A stretch of DNA of 64,000 nt, taken from NCBI GenBank assembly GCA_905178155.1, contig CAJINV010000003.1:4437863-4501862 (forward strand), read 5' to 3'. The position numbers and the translations under genes were made by a program. The DNA is from Amoebophrya sp. A120 (taxonomy: Eukaryota > Sar > Dinophyceae > Syndiniales > Amoebophryaceae). The notes beneath the pieces were generated by a model. That model searched no databases, was not told where the DNA came from, and was given only the letters and a program-made list of their open reading frames with translations. Shown here in pieces: positions 54,947 to 64,000 of the stretch (position 1 is its first letter; the number at the start of each line of letters is the position of its first letter).

Positions 54947-57900
54947 CTACTTGAAGGCGCGGCCCTCGTGTTGCTTCCGCTGCGCCGAATGTCCACCTGG
55001 CGGTCGCACGCTGGCAGCACCCTCGGGTCCCCGGGGTCTTGCAATCAGCTTTGGATTCGCAAAACCGGTTTGCTTGGGCGGGCGTGGCGCCTTGCCCGCA
55101 CCCTTCTGGCCAATCTGACCTGTTTTGGTACTGCGACTTGCGTTTGCTTTGTTCTTCTTGCCCCCGTTCAAACGCCGGTTCGCGCGTGGGCTGCCTTCAT
55201 CGCTATCGGGCACATCATCCAGATCCACCACGGAACTGTCACTAGTCTCGTCTGAGCCGCCTCCCCCGAAGCTGTGATTGTGAAAGTTGTTACTTACAAC
55301 GCATTGAAGATGATGAAAACGCTATTGCTGCAAAGGGCTCACTTGGAGGAATGAAGATGAGCAACTATCTATGGAAGTGGCGCTCGCAGCCTGTTTGGTC
55401 GTCGGACACTGAAATTATTAGCAGAGATACACAACTTGTATAATGAAAACGACTACGTCGGCAACACAGATTTTCATATCCCAAAAATACTCGCTCTCGC
55501 TGCCTTCGTCGCTTTCCGTGTCGGGGTTGAATTCGTCGTCTTCTTCGATGTCTGAATCGTCCGAGTCTGGCTTCCAACTTGCCTTTGACGAGTTCTCCGC
55601 CTCAGAGTCCGATCCTCCCTGCTGCGCGTTTACCTGTGTAGTTGTTTTCAACATCTTGATTACTTTTATCCGACTGAGACTGCCTGGAGTGAGAGTGACT
55701 CATATCGATCCCATCGAAAAAATCAACATCCTAGTGGGCAGCTAGTAGAGGGGAAGATGGGGAGCGAATACTGCCAGTCGCATCAAAAATCGAAGTAGAT
55801 TCCGATTACCTCGTCGCGCTGGTCGTGGCCGAAATAGCCCTCCCAGAAGTTCTCGTCCTGGAATGTCCCTGTTCCGATGTCCTTCACGATATTCGCCATG
55901 AGGTCCTTCCACTTTTGTGAGTATTCGGTGGTGTACCAAACGATCCGCTGGCAGGAGAGAATCATTTTCAACCGCTCTCCGAACTCGCGGTTGGGAATGG
56001 CCGTGATCCGCAAGGGTTCTTTTTTGTAGTCTTTGAGGACCAAAATCAGGTCAAACTCCTTCAGCTCCATAGTGAACCGCTCAAACACCGCAATTTCGAT
56101 ATCGCGAAATGGCACGCAAAACGCCGGCCACTCCTGCAGCGAGATGATGCAGTGCGCCGTCGGATGCAGCACGGTGTGACCCCTGTTGAAAAGTCGTCCG
56201 TGTCGCAATTGATCAAATCTTCAGCCACGTCGGTACTTCTAAGCGTACGACCAACTACACGTAGTACCTTACGGCTCACAAGAATATCATCAAAACTCAA
56301 GCTTTTCTATTTCTTTCGTGTTCCCGTGCAAAATTCGATTTTATAGATTTGCCAAATGAGTACCTGAAATGCACACCGCGGAAGTCCAAGTTTTGGTACG
56401 GGTACTGGAAAACCAGGTCAATTTTCTGTTCCCGCAGCAAGTTGTGGATGTGCTCGATGAAACCGCGGAACGTCGCATTGATTTTGTTCACCATGCGGCG
56501 CTCGTTCTCCTCTTCTTGCCTCTCGTCCAGGTTTGACAGCGGCCGTCGGCCCGTCAAGTCCTCGGTCACGTTCAGCACTTCGCAGTAGAACTGCACCATA
56601 AAAGTCCGCTTCTTGTTGATCACAATCTCGTTCTTCAGCTGGAAGTGCATCACCGTGTTCACGGAGTCGACGCAAGGCTCGAAAATCGCGTGCGCGATGT
56701 TCGTGTACAAAATGTCCACGTATTCGCTGCGCGGCGCGATGAAACGCAAACCGTTCACGTGGCCCTCGAGCCGGCCGGTGGCCTTCCCGGTGGTCAATTT
56801 TGGCCTGACGTGGATATCGCGGAGGCAGGGCGGTTGCCGCTGGTACATTGGCTTCAGCGGCTCCTGCGCGACGAGCCCGACCCGGGCTGCCTGCTCCTGC
56901 TCGCGCGCACGCAGGGTCTTCTGCGCATCCTTGAAACGGGTGGCCAGCGTCTCGAAGTTCCTCCCGTCCAGGGACTTGAACACCAGCTCCTTGATGTACA
57001 TGCGCTGTGGGAGCGGCTTATTGGGCTTCGCGTCGTAGGCCGCACGCCTTTCCGGCGGAAGCGCCTCGCGATCCTTTCTTCTGCGCGCATTGATCCAGTC
57101 TCGGGGCATGGGGGGGAAATCGTCCAGGGAGGCACCACCGCCGCCCGGAGTGAAGAACACCATCCGCAGTACGGACCGGGACAGGTGATCGGTGGACACC
57201 GAAATCGATTTCACAACCTTGATGGCGAAGGGCACCGTTATTCCGTTTATCGGGACCAGCAGAGCATTCTTGTCCGTGTCCAGAATCAGCTTCGGTTCCA
57301 GCACCTTCTTGGCATTGGCAGCTCCGAGCCCGTCGTACGAGATATCCGGAAGGTTGCCCGCCCCCTTGTAGAGCTCCAAATCGAACCGCTTCTTTTGCGG
57401 CTGTCCGTCGGAGCCGATTCCGACGTACCCGCGTGCGAACTTCTCCTTGAGCTCCACGCATTTTTCATGCCTTAGTCTCTTCTGTATCTCGACCTGTTCC
57501 TGATTGTGCGACATCGCGAGCTGCAGTTGCTGCGCGCAGGCGCGCTGGCTCCTGCCGGCCCGCGCCTGCTGCAAATTCGTCTGCGCGGCTTGTCGTGCCG
57601 CAGCTTCCTGTTGGAGAATAAGCTGCTGCATGTTCCCGCCCTGTACTCCTGGCCAAGCTCCAGCTGCTGCGCCCTTCGCTGCTGCACCTGGCGGCATGCC
57701 CGCCGCACCCAAGGAGGGATGCAGGCCCTTGCCAGCACCCTTCGCCGTGCCCCCGGAAATCACCGCTGCGCTCGCGGCGGCGGTAAAACCTGCTGGTGTG
57801 TGTACAACACCCGCGGACGAGGAAGACGACGCGGGACCCTTGCCCGTGAGGGGAAGATGAGCCGCGTTATTCTTCGACGTTTCACCCGGCAACGCGTTGT

Positions 57901-59425
57901 CCAATTCGTAGTCGATGTCGCTTAACTGCTTTTTGGCCCACGCCGTCAGTTCCGTGACCTTCCACTCATCCTGCTTCCCCACTTCCTGATTCGGCAAAAT
58001 CACGACGGTATCGGTGGTCCAGATGGCCCACGGCTCCGCTTCGGTGGTGGTGAGTCCGACGGACAGACACAACACCATGCCCGGCTTCACCGTTTTCTTG
58101 CTTTTGGGCGTGATCGCCAGCTGCCCGTCGCGAAACTCGAGCCCCATCCCGAACCCGACGTTGTGCAGAAACCGGTCTTGCAGCGCTTCCGGCAGCGCCT
58201 CCTTGCCGATCTGGTAGAGCTCCGCGAAGGGGAGGTCCTTCCGACGGAGCGCGAGCAGCATGGCGCGGTACGCCTTCTGCACCTCCACATAGGCCTGCTT
58301 CTGCTCCTTCGTGGCATTGATTAGCAAAGTACGTGTCAGACTCGCCCCGTACTCGCAGTACTTCACGCCCAAACTGAGCAGGAAAGTTCCCTGCGTCGCC
58401 AATTTTTTTCTGTAGCCCGGGTCCGACGTGGGGCGTGGGTCGAAGTCCTTGCCGCTCTGACACGTGGCGTACAACAGGTCCAGCTTTTTCATCTCGATGT
58501 TGTGGTCCTGCTCCCACTTCTTCAGCATCGTCCGCTTTTCGAACTCCTCCTCCACCGCTTCCGCGACATTCCGGTTCTTCAGATCCGCCTCCTTGTCGGC
58601 GTTGTGCAGCACGCGATCGATCATGCAGCGCTGCATCACCGCCACGGACACCTTGGCGGCGGAAACCACGTTCTGCAGCTCCTCGAGGCCTTTGCACGCC
58701 AGCGCGTCCGACACCAGCGGCCGCAGATCGAAAACCTCACCACACCCGGCAAGGATCTTCTCGATTCGTACGCCAAACTCGCCGACATGGGTCTCTTTCT
58801 TCAAGCACCACATCTGCGTCACCTGATTTGTCGCGATTGATGTTGTTGATCTTCACGAAGTGATAATCATAATTCGAAACAAGTACTTATTCAATAAAAG
58901 CAGCAGATAAAAATTCGGGGCATGTTGAAAGCAGCGAACACTAAGCACATATCCAATTCAAATCGACAATAGAGCGCATAATTCGATTGCAGGATGAAAA
59001 AAAGGTAAATATAGTACCTGTCGTTTTTCAAAAAACTCCTTCAACTTATCTTCCAACTTCTCGTCGTTTCGAAAGAAGCCTGTGACCTCCATGGGGAGCT
59101 GCTGGCTCGGGTTGCCAAGAGAGAAACCGCTCACCCCCGCCGCCTGCATGGCGGGCACGAGGATCCCGACCTTCTTTTCGGTGGAGATTAGACATACGGA
59201 TTGTCGTGTCAAAATCAAACACGTGTCGTACATAGCGTAGCCAAACAGGTAGTGAAAGAGCGCGACCGTCTTGTGCTCCTCCGACTCGTCGTCGTTCTTC
59301 CCGGTGAACACAAAGTGTGCGTGCCCATCTTCTAGCGGCAGAAACCTCGCGACGCGGCTCCGGAAAGTGCTAGGCAGAATTGCGTCTGCCGCTAGGGGCT
59401 GCGGCTGCGCCGCCGCGGTCGCCAT
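54947..59425 (-). CDS. SPT16: FACT complex subunit SPT16
   Basis: Histone chaperone that, with SSRP1/POB3, loosens and rebuilds nucleosomes in transcription and replication. About 1,240 residues in five exons: 59018-59425, 56364-58822, 55810-56182, 55491-55654 and 54947-55271. All are GT-AG and phase-matched (EKRQ|VTQMWCLKK, VHFR|GHTVLHP, QRDE|MLKTTTQ, ESD|FGGGGSDE). The N-terminal aminopeptidase-like domain contains SLGVKYCEYGASLTRTLLI, NVGFGMGLEFRDG and KPGMVLCLSVGL. The middle domain has SEYVDILYTNIAHAIFEP, NEIVINKKRTFMVQFYCEV and FRGFIEHIHN. The tandem PH-like part shows HPTAHCIISLQEWPAFCV and FDLILVLKDY. The tail is strongly acidic (SDDSDIEEDDEFNPDTESDEG), as in all SPT16, then basic (RRLNGGKKNKANASRS). 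A Gly/Ala/Gln-rich insert of about 90 residues sits between the first two domains. Start: MATAAAQPQPL at 59425. Confidence 0.93.
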
Positions 59426-60336
59426 GTTGGCGGCCTCGTGGTCCTAACAACTACAGCGGCCTGGAGACTTCACTGCTCGCCTTCGCTTTGAGGTTCAACG
59501 CATGGGGAGACAACCTGCGTATCGCCATCAAGAGATCATGAAAAAAATCCTGAAAAGACAATGGCCGTAAAGTTTTTCAAACGCAAATAAGGTGAAATAA
59601 ACTAGAGACGTATAGACAATAAGGAGGAGGGCACGTAGTACGTACTTACCAATCTCTTTGGATAAACAAATTTCAATATCAAAATCATTGAAGGAAAAAA
59701 ATTGTCATATGGGTCGCTGATCGAAGATGCGAGTCGCTGTGAAAAAAATTATCGATCGTCCAGCCAGATGACGATCTTTTCGAGAGATTCAGATATGATC
59801 GAGGCATTGGAAAGCGAGAAGGCTAAAGCGAGACTGCAGAGCTGAATAAAATCTAAAACTCTATATCTTTTCAATCTCTACTCTGATCGGAATAGCTGCA
59901 CAGCAACGGTGTGTAATCAAGATGAAAGAAAAAGATCTTTCGTTGCACTTTTTTGCATCACTCGCGCCCTTTGGCAACGGTCTGAATAGCTACTCCTGAT
60001 CGTCAACAAATTGCAATGAAAAGCAGGGTAGAACAAGGCCTGATCTGAATCTTCGCAGCACGTGCGCAACCTCGAGCTGCGGGTCTCCGTCTTATTATTC
60101 TCCATAAGGGATGCGGCACGCAACGGCCACCGCCTTTGCGTCATTGGCAAGGACTTAAATGTTTCTCAATACGTGTATCGCTGTGTTTTTTTGAGTCGCT
60201 TGTTGTAACATGAAAATGGAGTGATAGCGAGCATGAGAGATCGCAACTGCCGCAATAATAGCACGCAGTCGCATCCGCGCGCAGAAGTAGGACAAGGACA
60301 TAAGACAACTTGCGCATTCGCACGCGCGACGCGTCA
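59426..60336. other. 0.9-kb spacer, SPT16 upstream region
   Basis: A/T rich; no gene, repeat or RNA recognised. Confidence 0.45.
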
Positions 60337-62034
60337 CTAGTTCGTCTTCTTGGTCGCTGGGAGGGCAGAGCTCTTCCTGGACTCGCGAACTTTCGGAGAC
60401 CACGGTTCCTTCAGCGGTGCGAGAAAGGGAATGCGCAGGTACCCGCATATCCGCGATATCGTGTCCGCCGACACCCAGAGCACCGCGGCGATTTCCCACA
60501 TCAGCAGCAAAACCAGACGCCAGTGATTGCACAGATACGCGAGCGAAGACGTTGCGCCTCCGAAGAGGCACGCGGTACTGCTAGTTGTACCGGACGTCGC
60601 CGCGACGCCCACGCGTTTCGGGGAAGCACCACTAGCACTCGACACCGCGTCCGGACCCGTCGAAAAGAGGCGCCAGGCGGCTCCCCGGGAAAAGTCCAGC
60701 AGCTCGGTGTACTCCTGCGGCAAGAGCAGGAAGCAGGAGTAGCACACCATGGGCAGCAGCGTCAGGTGAACTAACGGGTACCTTATCTTGCAAATGCCGC
60801 TGACGATCATCCGCAGTGTGAGATCCACGGCCGCGAGGCCAAGGATCATCAGCATCAGCACGGGCGTCCGGCTGTACTGCTCGCTCCGGAAAAAGATCAC
60901 CGCAATGACGAAGTGCTGGTACAGGGGCAGCATCGTCCACACGGGGTTACCGAGGGGGTTTATGCCATTCTGGTGATGTTGCTGGTGGTGATGGTGTTCG
61001 CCGCTTGTTGCAGTGCCGCCATTGCCAGTGTTCGACGTGGTCTCCATCTCTCCCTTGCGCCACTGCCTGTACACCCGGACCGCACTACCGCCAATCACAA
61101 CAAGGGCAAAGACAATGCCGATCCAGAGAATCAGGTCCTTGCAGTAAAGCGAGTCGATGCCGATGGCAGGGGTTTTCATCCACTCGCGAAACAGCGGCCA
61201 TCCAGTTACGACCATGCACACCGCGCCTGTAAAAGGGCGATAAGTAAGTACTTCTATCATCGTAAAAATCCATGCAGTGCAAGAGTTGCAACTATTTCAA
61301 CATGATGTGCCGGCCAAAGAAACGCTGCGAACGAGCGGAAGAGACGCTAGTTGTACCCGATATAGTTAATACGCAGTAACCTATCTTTTCGTCGCAGAAA
61401 ACACATCAAAAGCAAGATCTATAAAACTTTATCATACTGAGGAACTGCGCTTCTGTGCATCCCTCCGCGGGTAGTATGCCGGTGTGGTAGTGCTCCCACT
61501 GCGCCGCAAACATGGCGTACGGTACGAGGAGAAAGTTGAGCCAGCCACAAAAGCTTCGGTCGGAGTAGTTCTCCGGCATGAACGGCTCGTGTGCGCACAG
61601 CACGCAAATCAGCCCGTTCAAACAGACCACCACCGCATCACACCCGTGATCAAAGAGCGCGCCGAGCGGCGTGGACTGCCCCGTGCGTCGGGCGTGCTTG
61701 CCGTCGGCTGCGTCGCAGGTTTGGTACACCAGGATGGCGACCGCGGAGTAGATGTGGCCAGCCCACCTGGCTTCCGGAGAAATGGTCTCGCTCGTTACGT
61801 GCACCACGAGCATCACCACAAACCCGCTGAGCATAACGAGGAACCCGGCAAAAGTGACCAGATTCGGACTCACGGAAGCCGGCAGAAAACTGCTGAACCA
61901 GAACCAAAACGGATTCAGCACGTTGTCCAACGCGGAGTACTTCCCAGCCGCATACTTGAAGTGCATCAGGTTGCGGATTCCGGCGGGCGTGACGTAACCC
62001 CCTTCTGGGTCCGACCAGTTGTCCTCTACGATGC
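60337..62034 (-). CDS. choline/ethanolamine phosphotransferase (CDP-alcohol phosphatidyltransferase)
   Basis: Transfers phosphocholine or phosphoethanolamine from CDP-alcohol to diacylglycerol, the last step of the Kennedy pathway, in ER or Golgi membranes. The catalytic motif is complete: DGKHARRTGQSTPLGALFDHGCD, matching DG(x)2AR(x)8G(x)3D(x)3D. Before it are family features VLNPFWFWFSSFLPASVSPNLVTFAGF, after it EHYHTGIL and several membrane spans. Exons 61438-62034 and 60337-61226 are joined by a GT-AG intron (donor GTATGA) giving TEAQFLSAVCMVVTGW. A hydrophilic His/Asn-rich loop (EHHHHQQHHQNG) interrupts the membrane part. The frame is open at 62034 behind an AG (IVEDNWSDPEGGYVTPAG), so a first coding exon must lie at about 62080-62300, where I could not fix a start in phase. 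Choline versus ethanolamine specificity is not decided. Confidence 0.88.
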
Positions 62035-62329
62035 CTGCAAGTGCGTTTTGGTGTAAAGTGATCCAAAACTACTACCGGAATCAGCGGGCGAGAGCTTGTG
62101 CTACCAGGTTTCTCCTTAAAGGATGCACTATTGAACAAGACAGCAGGCACAGGGATTTTATAAACATCATCTTCGGCAAGCACGGAATAATGTGGTAGAG
62201 GTCGTGTGGGATCAACATATAACAAGTCTTCATTATAGCAGGGGAGCTGGCATCGTCGAGGACATCATCTTCGGAAAGATGCAGAGTCGCTTTTATAATA
62301 GTCGCCAAAGTTGTAGTCGAAGCAGTCCC

Positions 62330-64000
62330 CTAGCAATTAGCAGCAGTAGGATTATTGGAACCTTCCGGGTGCAGGGAATCCGCAACGGAATCGGGGCCTA
62401 CCACAAACTGCTTCGGCATGATCTTCGAGATCGCTTTTTGCAGTTTCTTTCGTCGATTATCCGCTGCTACCCACGTGCTGAAGTAGTGGACCTCCTCGGA
62501 CTTTCGCGGTGCAGGCGGGCTCGTCCGACTGCTTCGCGGTTGCGTACCCTTTCTTGAAGGGGACGAGGAGGAGGTTGCTCCCTCGCTGGTTGATTCGCGA
62601 CCGCGGGAGGATCCGACCCCGGCTGAAGAAGGCGGCGAAAATTCTTCGCTGTCCGGCCCGTCCGATTCTTCTTGCCCGTCCGCCGTGCTGACGTTGCTGC
62701 TGCTCACTTCTCGCTTTGGTCCACCTAGGTGGCCAGACTCGCCCTCTTTCCTCTTTTGCTTGCGTTTTCGCGCTTGTCGCTGCGGCGAGGTCTTCGCACC
62801 CAACGACCCGCTCCCCTCTGCACTGTCCTCTGCTAGCAACATCGCTCCGTCCTTAGTGTTAACGTCCGAACCAGCTTGCTTCGCGCATTTTTTCTCTGCC
62901 GAAGACGCCGCATCTTTATTTCCCGAAGATGATGCCAGTACAGCGTTTTCCGCTCCTGCGGCGAAGTTGTTTTTCTTGTTGCCGTCACATGATGAGTCCT
63001 TCTGGTCCGCCAGCTGCTCGAGCTCGCTACCAGTCTCCTTCGAATCCGTTCTCGGCGAGGCCGCGCATGCGTCCTGCTTGCCCTTTCCTTCGCGCCGCTG
63101 CTTGTACAGCTCGTCCCGGTACAGCCGTTCGTGGGTGACGTAGTCTTCTTGCGCCGCCTCCGAAATCGGCATGTCGAGATGCAGGGCCATCTTCTTCCGC
63201 ACGTTCTCCGCGTACAATTCTGGATCCTCCTTCTCCTGCTCACTCGGGTGGTACACCTTGAGCACCTTGATCTGCATCCGGTTTGCGAACTGGCAGCAGG
63301 TGCGGAAAAACAGCATGTCCATGTTGTTGCCCCCGCAGGCCGCTCCCGTCCAGCACGGGTTGTAGTGGTAATACGGGAACCGGATATCAAATGCAAAAAT
63401 GTCTGGGTCTGGAAAAACTCAACTTGTGATGCTGCATTTGGATGTCTAAAAAATTTGTGTTGCATGAGCAGCAAAAGGAGTGTAATTTTTGCTACGCGGA
63501 GAGGGCATTTGTCATGCGGAATAGGCATCAAGAGTCTCAGTCTCTTATAGAAAATTGTGATGCTAGGGCATGCATCATAGACATCATGGCTCATGCAAAC
63601 CGTGCGTGACAAGTCTCGGAATCTTCCAGACCCAGACATTTTTACAGTTGATACCGGAAGCACACGGGCTGCACGGGCGCGCCGGGCGTGAAGGCGCCCT
63701 TCTTGAACTTCAGCATGGCGATGTTGTTGCCCGTGGTGCCCTCGGGGAAAATCATCAGCTGGCTCGCGTTATCAAATGTAAAAATGTCTGGGTCTGGAAG
63801 CGTTGGAACTTGTGATGCAAACTCTGGAACACACAAAAATTTGTGTTGCATGGGCGCCAAAAGCTGTCCATTTCTTGGCACGCAAGTAGGCAGTTTCTCA
63901 TGCGTGACAGGCATCATGTGGCGTGCTCAAAACCTGTGATGCTTTTGCCTGCATCAGACGCCATTAGCGTGATCCGAAATATGCATGACAAATCTCGCAA
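62330..64000 (-). CDS. lysophospholipid acyltransferase, LPCAT/AGPAT type, 5' part outside window
   Basis: Acylates a lysophospholipid or glycerol-3-phosphate derivative at the ER membrane. Only the C-terminal half is here. It contains the PlsC-family block [20 protein letters not shown], with FPEGT in place, followed by [29 protein letters not shown], typical of LPCAT enzymes. The upstream HX4D motif must lie beyond 64000. After [39 protein letters not shown] the enzyme core ends. A long Ser/Glu/Lys-rich tail follows, with a basic cluster ([14 protein letters not shown]), reaching a stop at 62330. Two introners interrupt it: 63385-63653, whose removal with one repeat gives VCFRFPYYHY, and a second starting at 63770. 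The exon between them is only about 116 bases. Confidence 0.85.
63385..63653. mobile_element. Introner element, family A, copy 7 (in the acyltransferase)
   Basis: 269 bp, starting TATCAAATGCAAAAATGTCT and ending TTTTTACAGTTGATA. Perfect flanking repeat CCGGA at 63380-63384 and 63654-63658. Excision with one repeat restores PVCFRFPYYH. Forward orientation (TCATGCGGAATAGGCAT on the plus strand). Confidence 0.93.
63770..64000. mobile_element. Introner element, family A, copy 8, cut by window end
   Basis: Starts TATCAAATGTAAAAATGTCT after the candidate 5-bp repeat CGCGT (63765-63769). Internal sequence matches copies 1 and 3 (CAGTTTCTCATGC, then AGGCATCATG), but the right terminus lies outside the window. 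The host reads ...[10 protein letters not shown] directly after it. Confidence 0.88.

Overview
The window looks like nuclear DNA of an alveolate protist, most likely a syndinian dinoflagellate of the Amoebophrya type (inference). The reasons are: a dinoflagellate/perkinsid-style EF-like GTPase (EFL) in place of EF-1alpha; dense protein genes split by short introns, all of which are GT-AG where I could resolve both ends by reading frame (core dinoflagellates commonly use other donors); every convincing gene on the minus strand over 64 kb; and short inverted-repeat 'introner' elements that sit inside coding sequence and must be spliced out. I see no rRNA, tRNA, CRISPR or bacterial-type operon.

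Layout, by coordinate (all genes read right to left). 1-1614: 3' part of RCL1 (rRNA processing). 2450-4284: EFL translation factor. 4876-6048: p31comet-like protein. 8413-11132: two unknown genes. 12885-14356: proteasome ATPase RPT6. 15371-19842: cGMP-dependent protein kinase carrying three introners. 20167-20721: dynactin-p24-like coiled coil. 21112-22712: unknown membrane protein with one introner. 23152-25782: vault-protein-like/SPFH-type protein with one introner. 26115-28244: single-pass membrane protein. 28865-31291: dynamin-type GTPase. 31319-32273: small hydrophobic protein. 33273-39758: large multi-exon protein with EF-hand and C2-like parts. 40189-42891: multi-pass membrane protein. 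43585-44173: small unknown. 44739-46986: membrane-anchored coiled coil with an introner of a second family. 47506-54289: three genes, two of them coiled-coil. 54947-59425: FACT subunit SPT16. 60337-62034: choline/ethanolamine phosphotransferase. 62330-64000: LPCAT-like acyltransferase, cut by the window end and holding two introners.

The genes do not form one pathway: they are housekeeping (translation, rRNA processing, proteasome, chromatin, phospholipid synthesis), signalling and cytoskeletal genes in a co-oriented array. The last two genes, phosphotransferase and acyltransferase, both belong to glycerophospholipid metabolism.

The strongest signal is the introner system. Seven copies of family A share about 30-bp inverted termini (TAT...AAAAATGTCTGGGTCTGGAA). 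One copy of family B has different termini but the same outer rule. For every complete copy, element plus one flanking 5-bp direct repeat equals the intron, and removing exactly that restores the reading frame. The copies lie in both orientations relative to the host gene and do not offer a consistent GT-AG pair.
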